Positions 6,140-6,183 of a DNA stretch of 6,183 bases are shown here, piece after piece; the stretch's first letter is position 1; each line of letters starts with the position of its first letter. Source of the DNA: Actinomycetes bacterium (GTDB lineage Bacteria; Actinomycetota; Actinomycetes; S36-B12; GCA-2699445). The notes beneath the pieces were generated by a model. The model was not told the DNA's origin, ran no database searches, and was given only the letters and a program-made list of their open reading frames with translations. The translations under genes were made by a program, and so were the position numbers. Location: positions 1 to 6,183 of the forward strand of contig JAHZKU010000054.1 of NCBI GenBank assembly GCA_022600255.1, read 5' to 3'.

Positions 6140-6183
6140 TGGATTCGGGTCAAGCAGCGGGTTTCGTGTCCCATCACGATGCC

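Overview
The window looks like chromosomal DNA from a GC-rich bacterium, most likely an actinomycete. Third codon positions are strongly G/C. Several protein types are common in that group: a fused biotin-carrier/carboxyltransferase, a TetR regulator with a VGSVYQFFPNK recognition region, a small DUF6328-like membrane protein, and an alpha/beta hydrolase with an Ala/Gly/Val-rich N-terminus. I saw no mobile element, tRNA, rRNA or CRISPR array, and I cannot name the species.

Left part (1-2031, plus strand): the 3' end of an unidentified gene overlaps by ATGA the start of a 629-residue protein. That protein carries a biotinyl domain followed by both halves of an acyl-CoA carboxylase carboxyltransferase. 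The pair is best read as a split multidomain carboxylase, with the biotin carboxylase expected in the upstream gene, mostly outside the window.

Middle part (1982-3828, minus strand): a class I HMG-CoA reductase with all four catalytic residues is followed, again through an ATGA overlap, by a TetR-family regulator. The TetR gene runs tail-to-tail into the carboxylase gene and the two coding regions overlap by 50 bp. The reductase start is fixed by a strong Shine-Dalgarno sequence, and an inverted repeat just upstream is a candidate TetR operator. The reductase makes mevalonate, and a carboxylase that made malonyl-CoA could feed the same pathway, but that link is inference.

Right part (3829-6183, plus strand): a 569-bp divergent spacer holds no convincing gene. 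It is followed by a four-helix membrane protein, a 258-bp spacer and an alpha/beta hydrolase. The hydrolase reading frame is broken by what looks like one missing G near 5381, so its N-terminal 64 residues and catalytic body lie in different frames. Its upstream region has a perfect 6-1-6 palindrome next to a TANNNT -10 box placed for a leaderless transcript. The last 44 bases (6140-6183) show nothing I can support.
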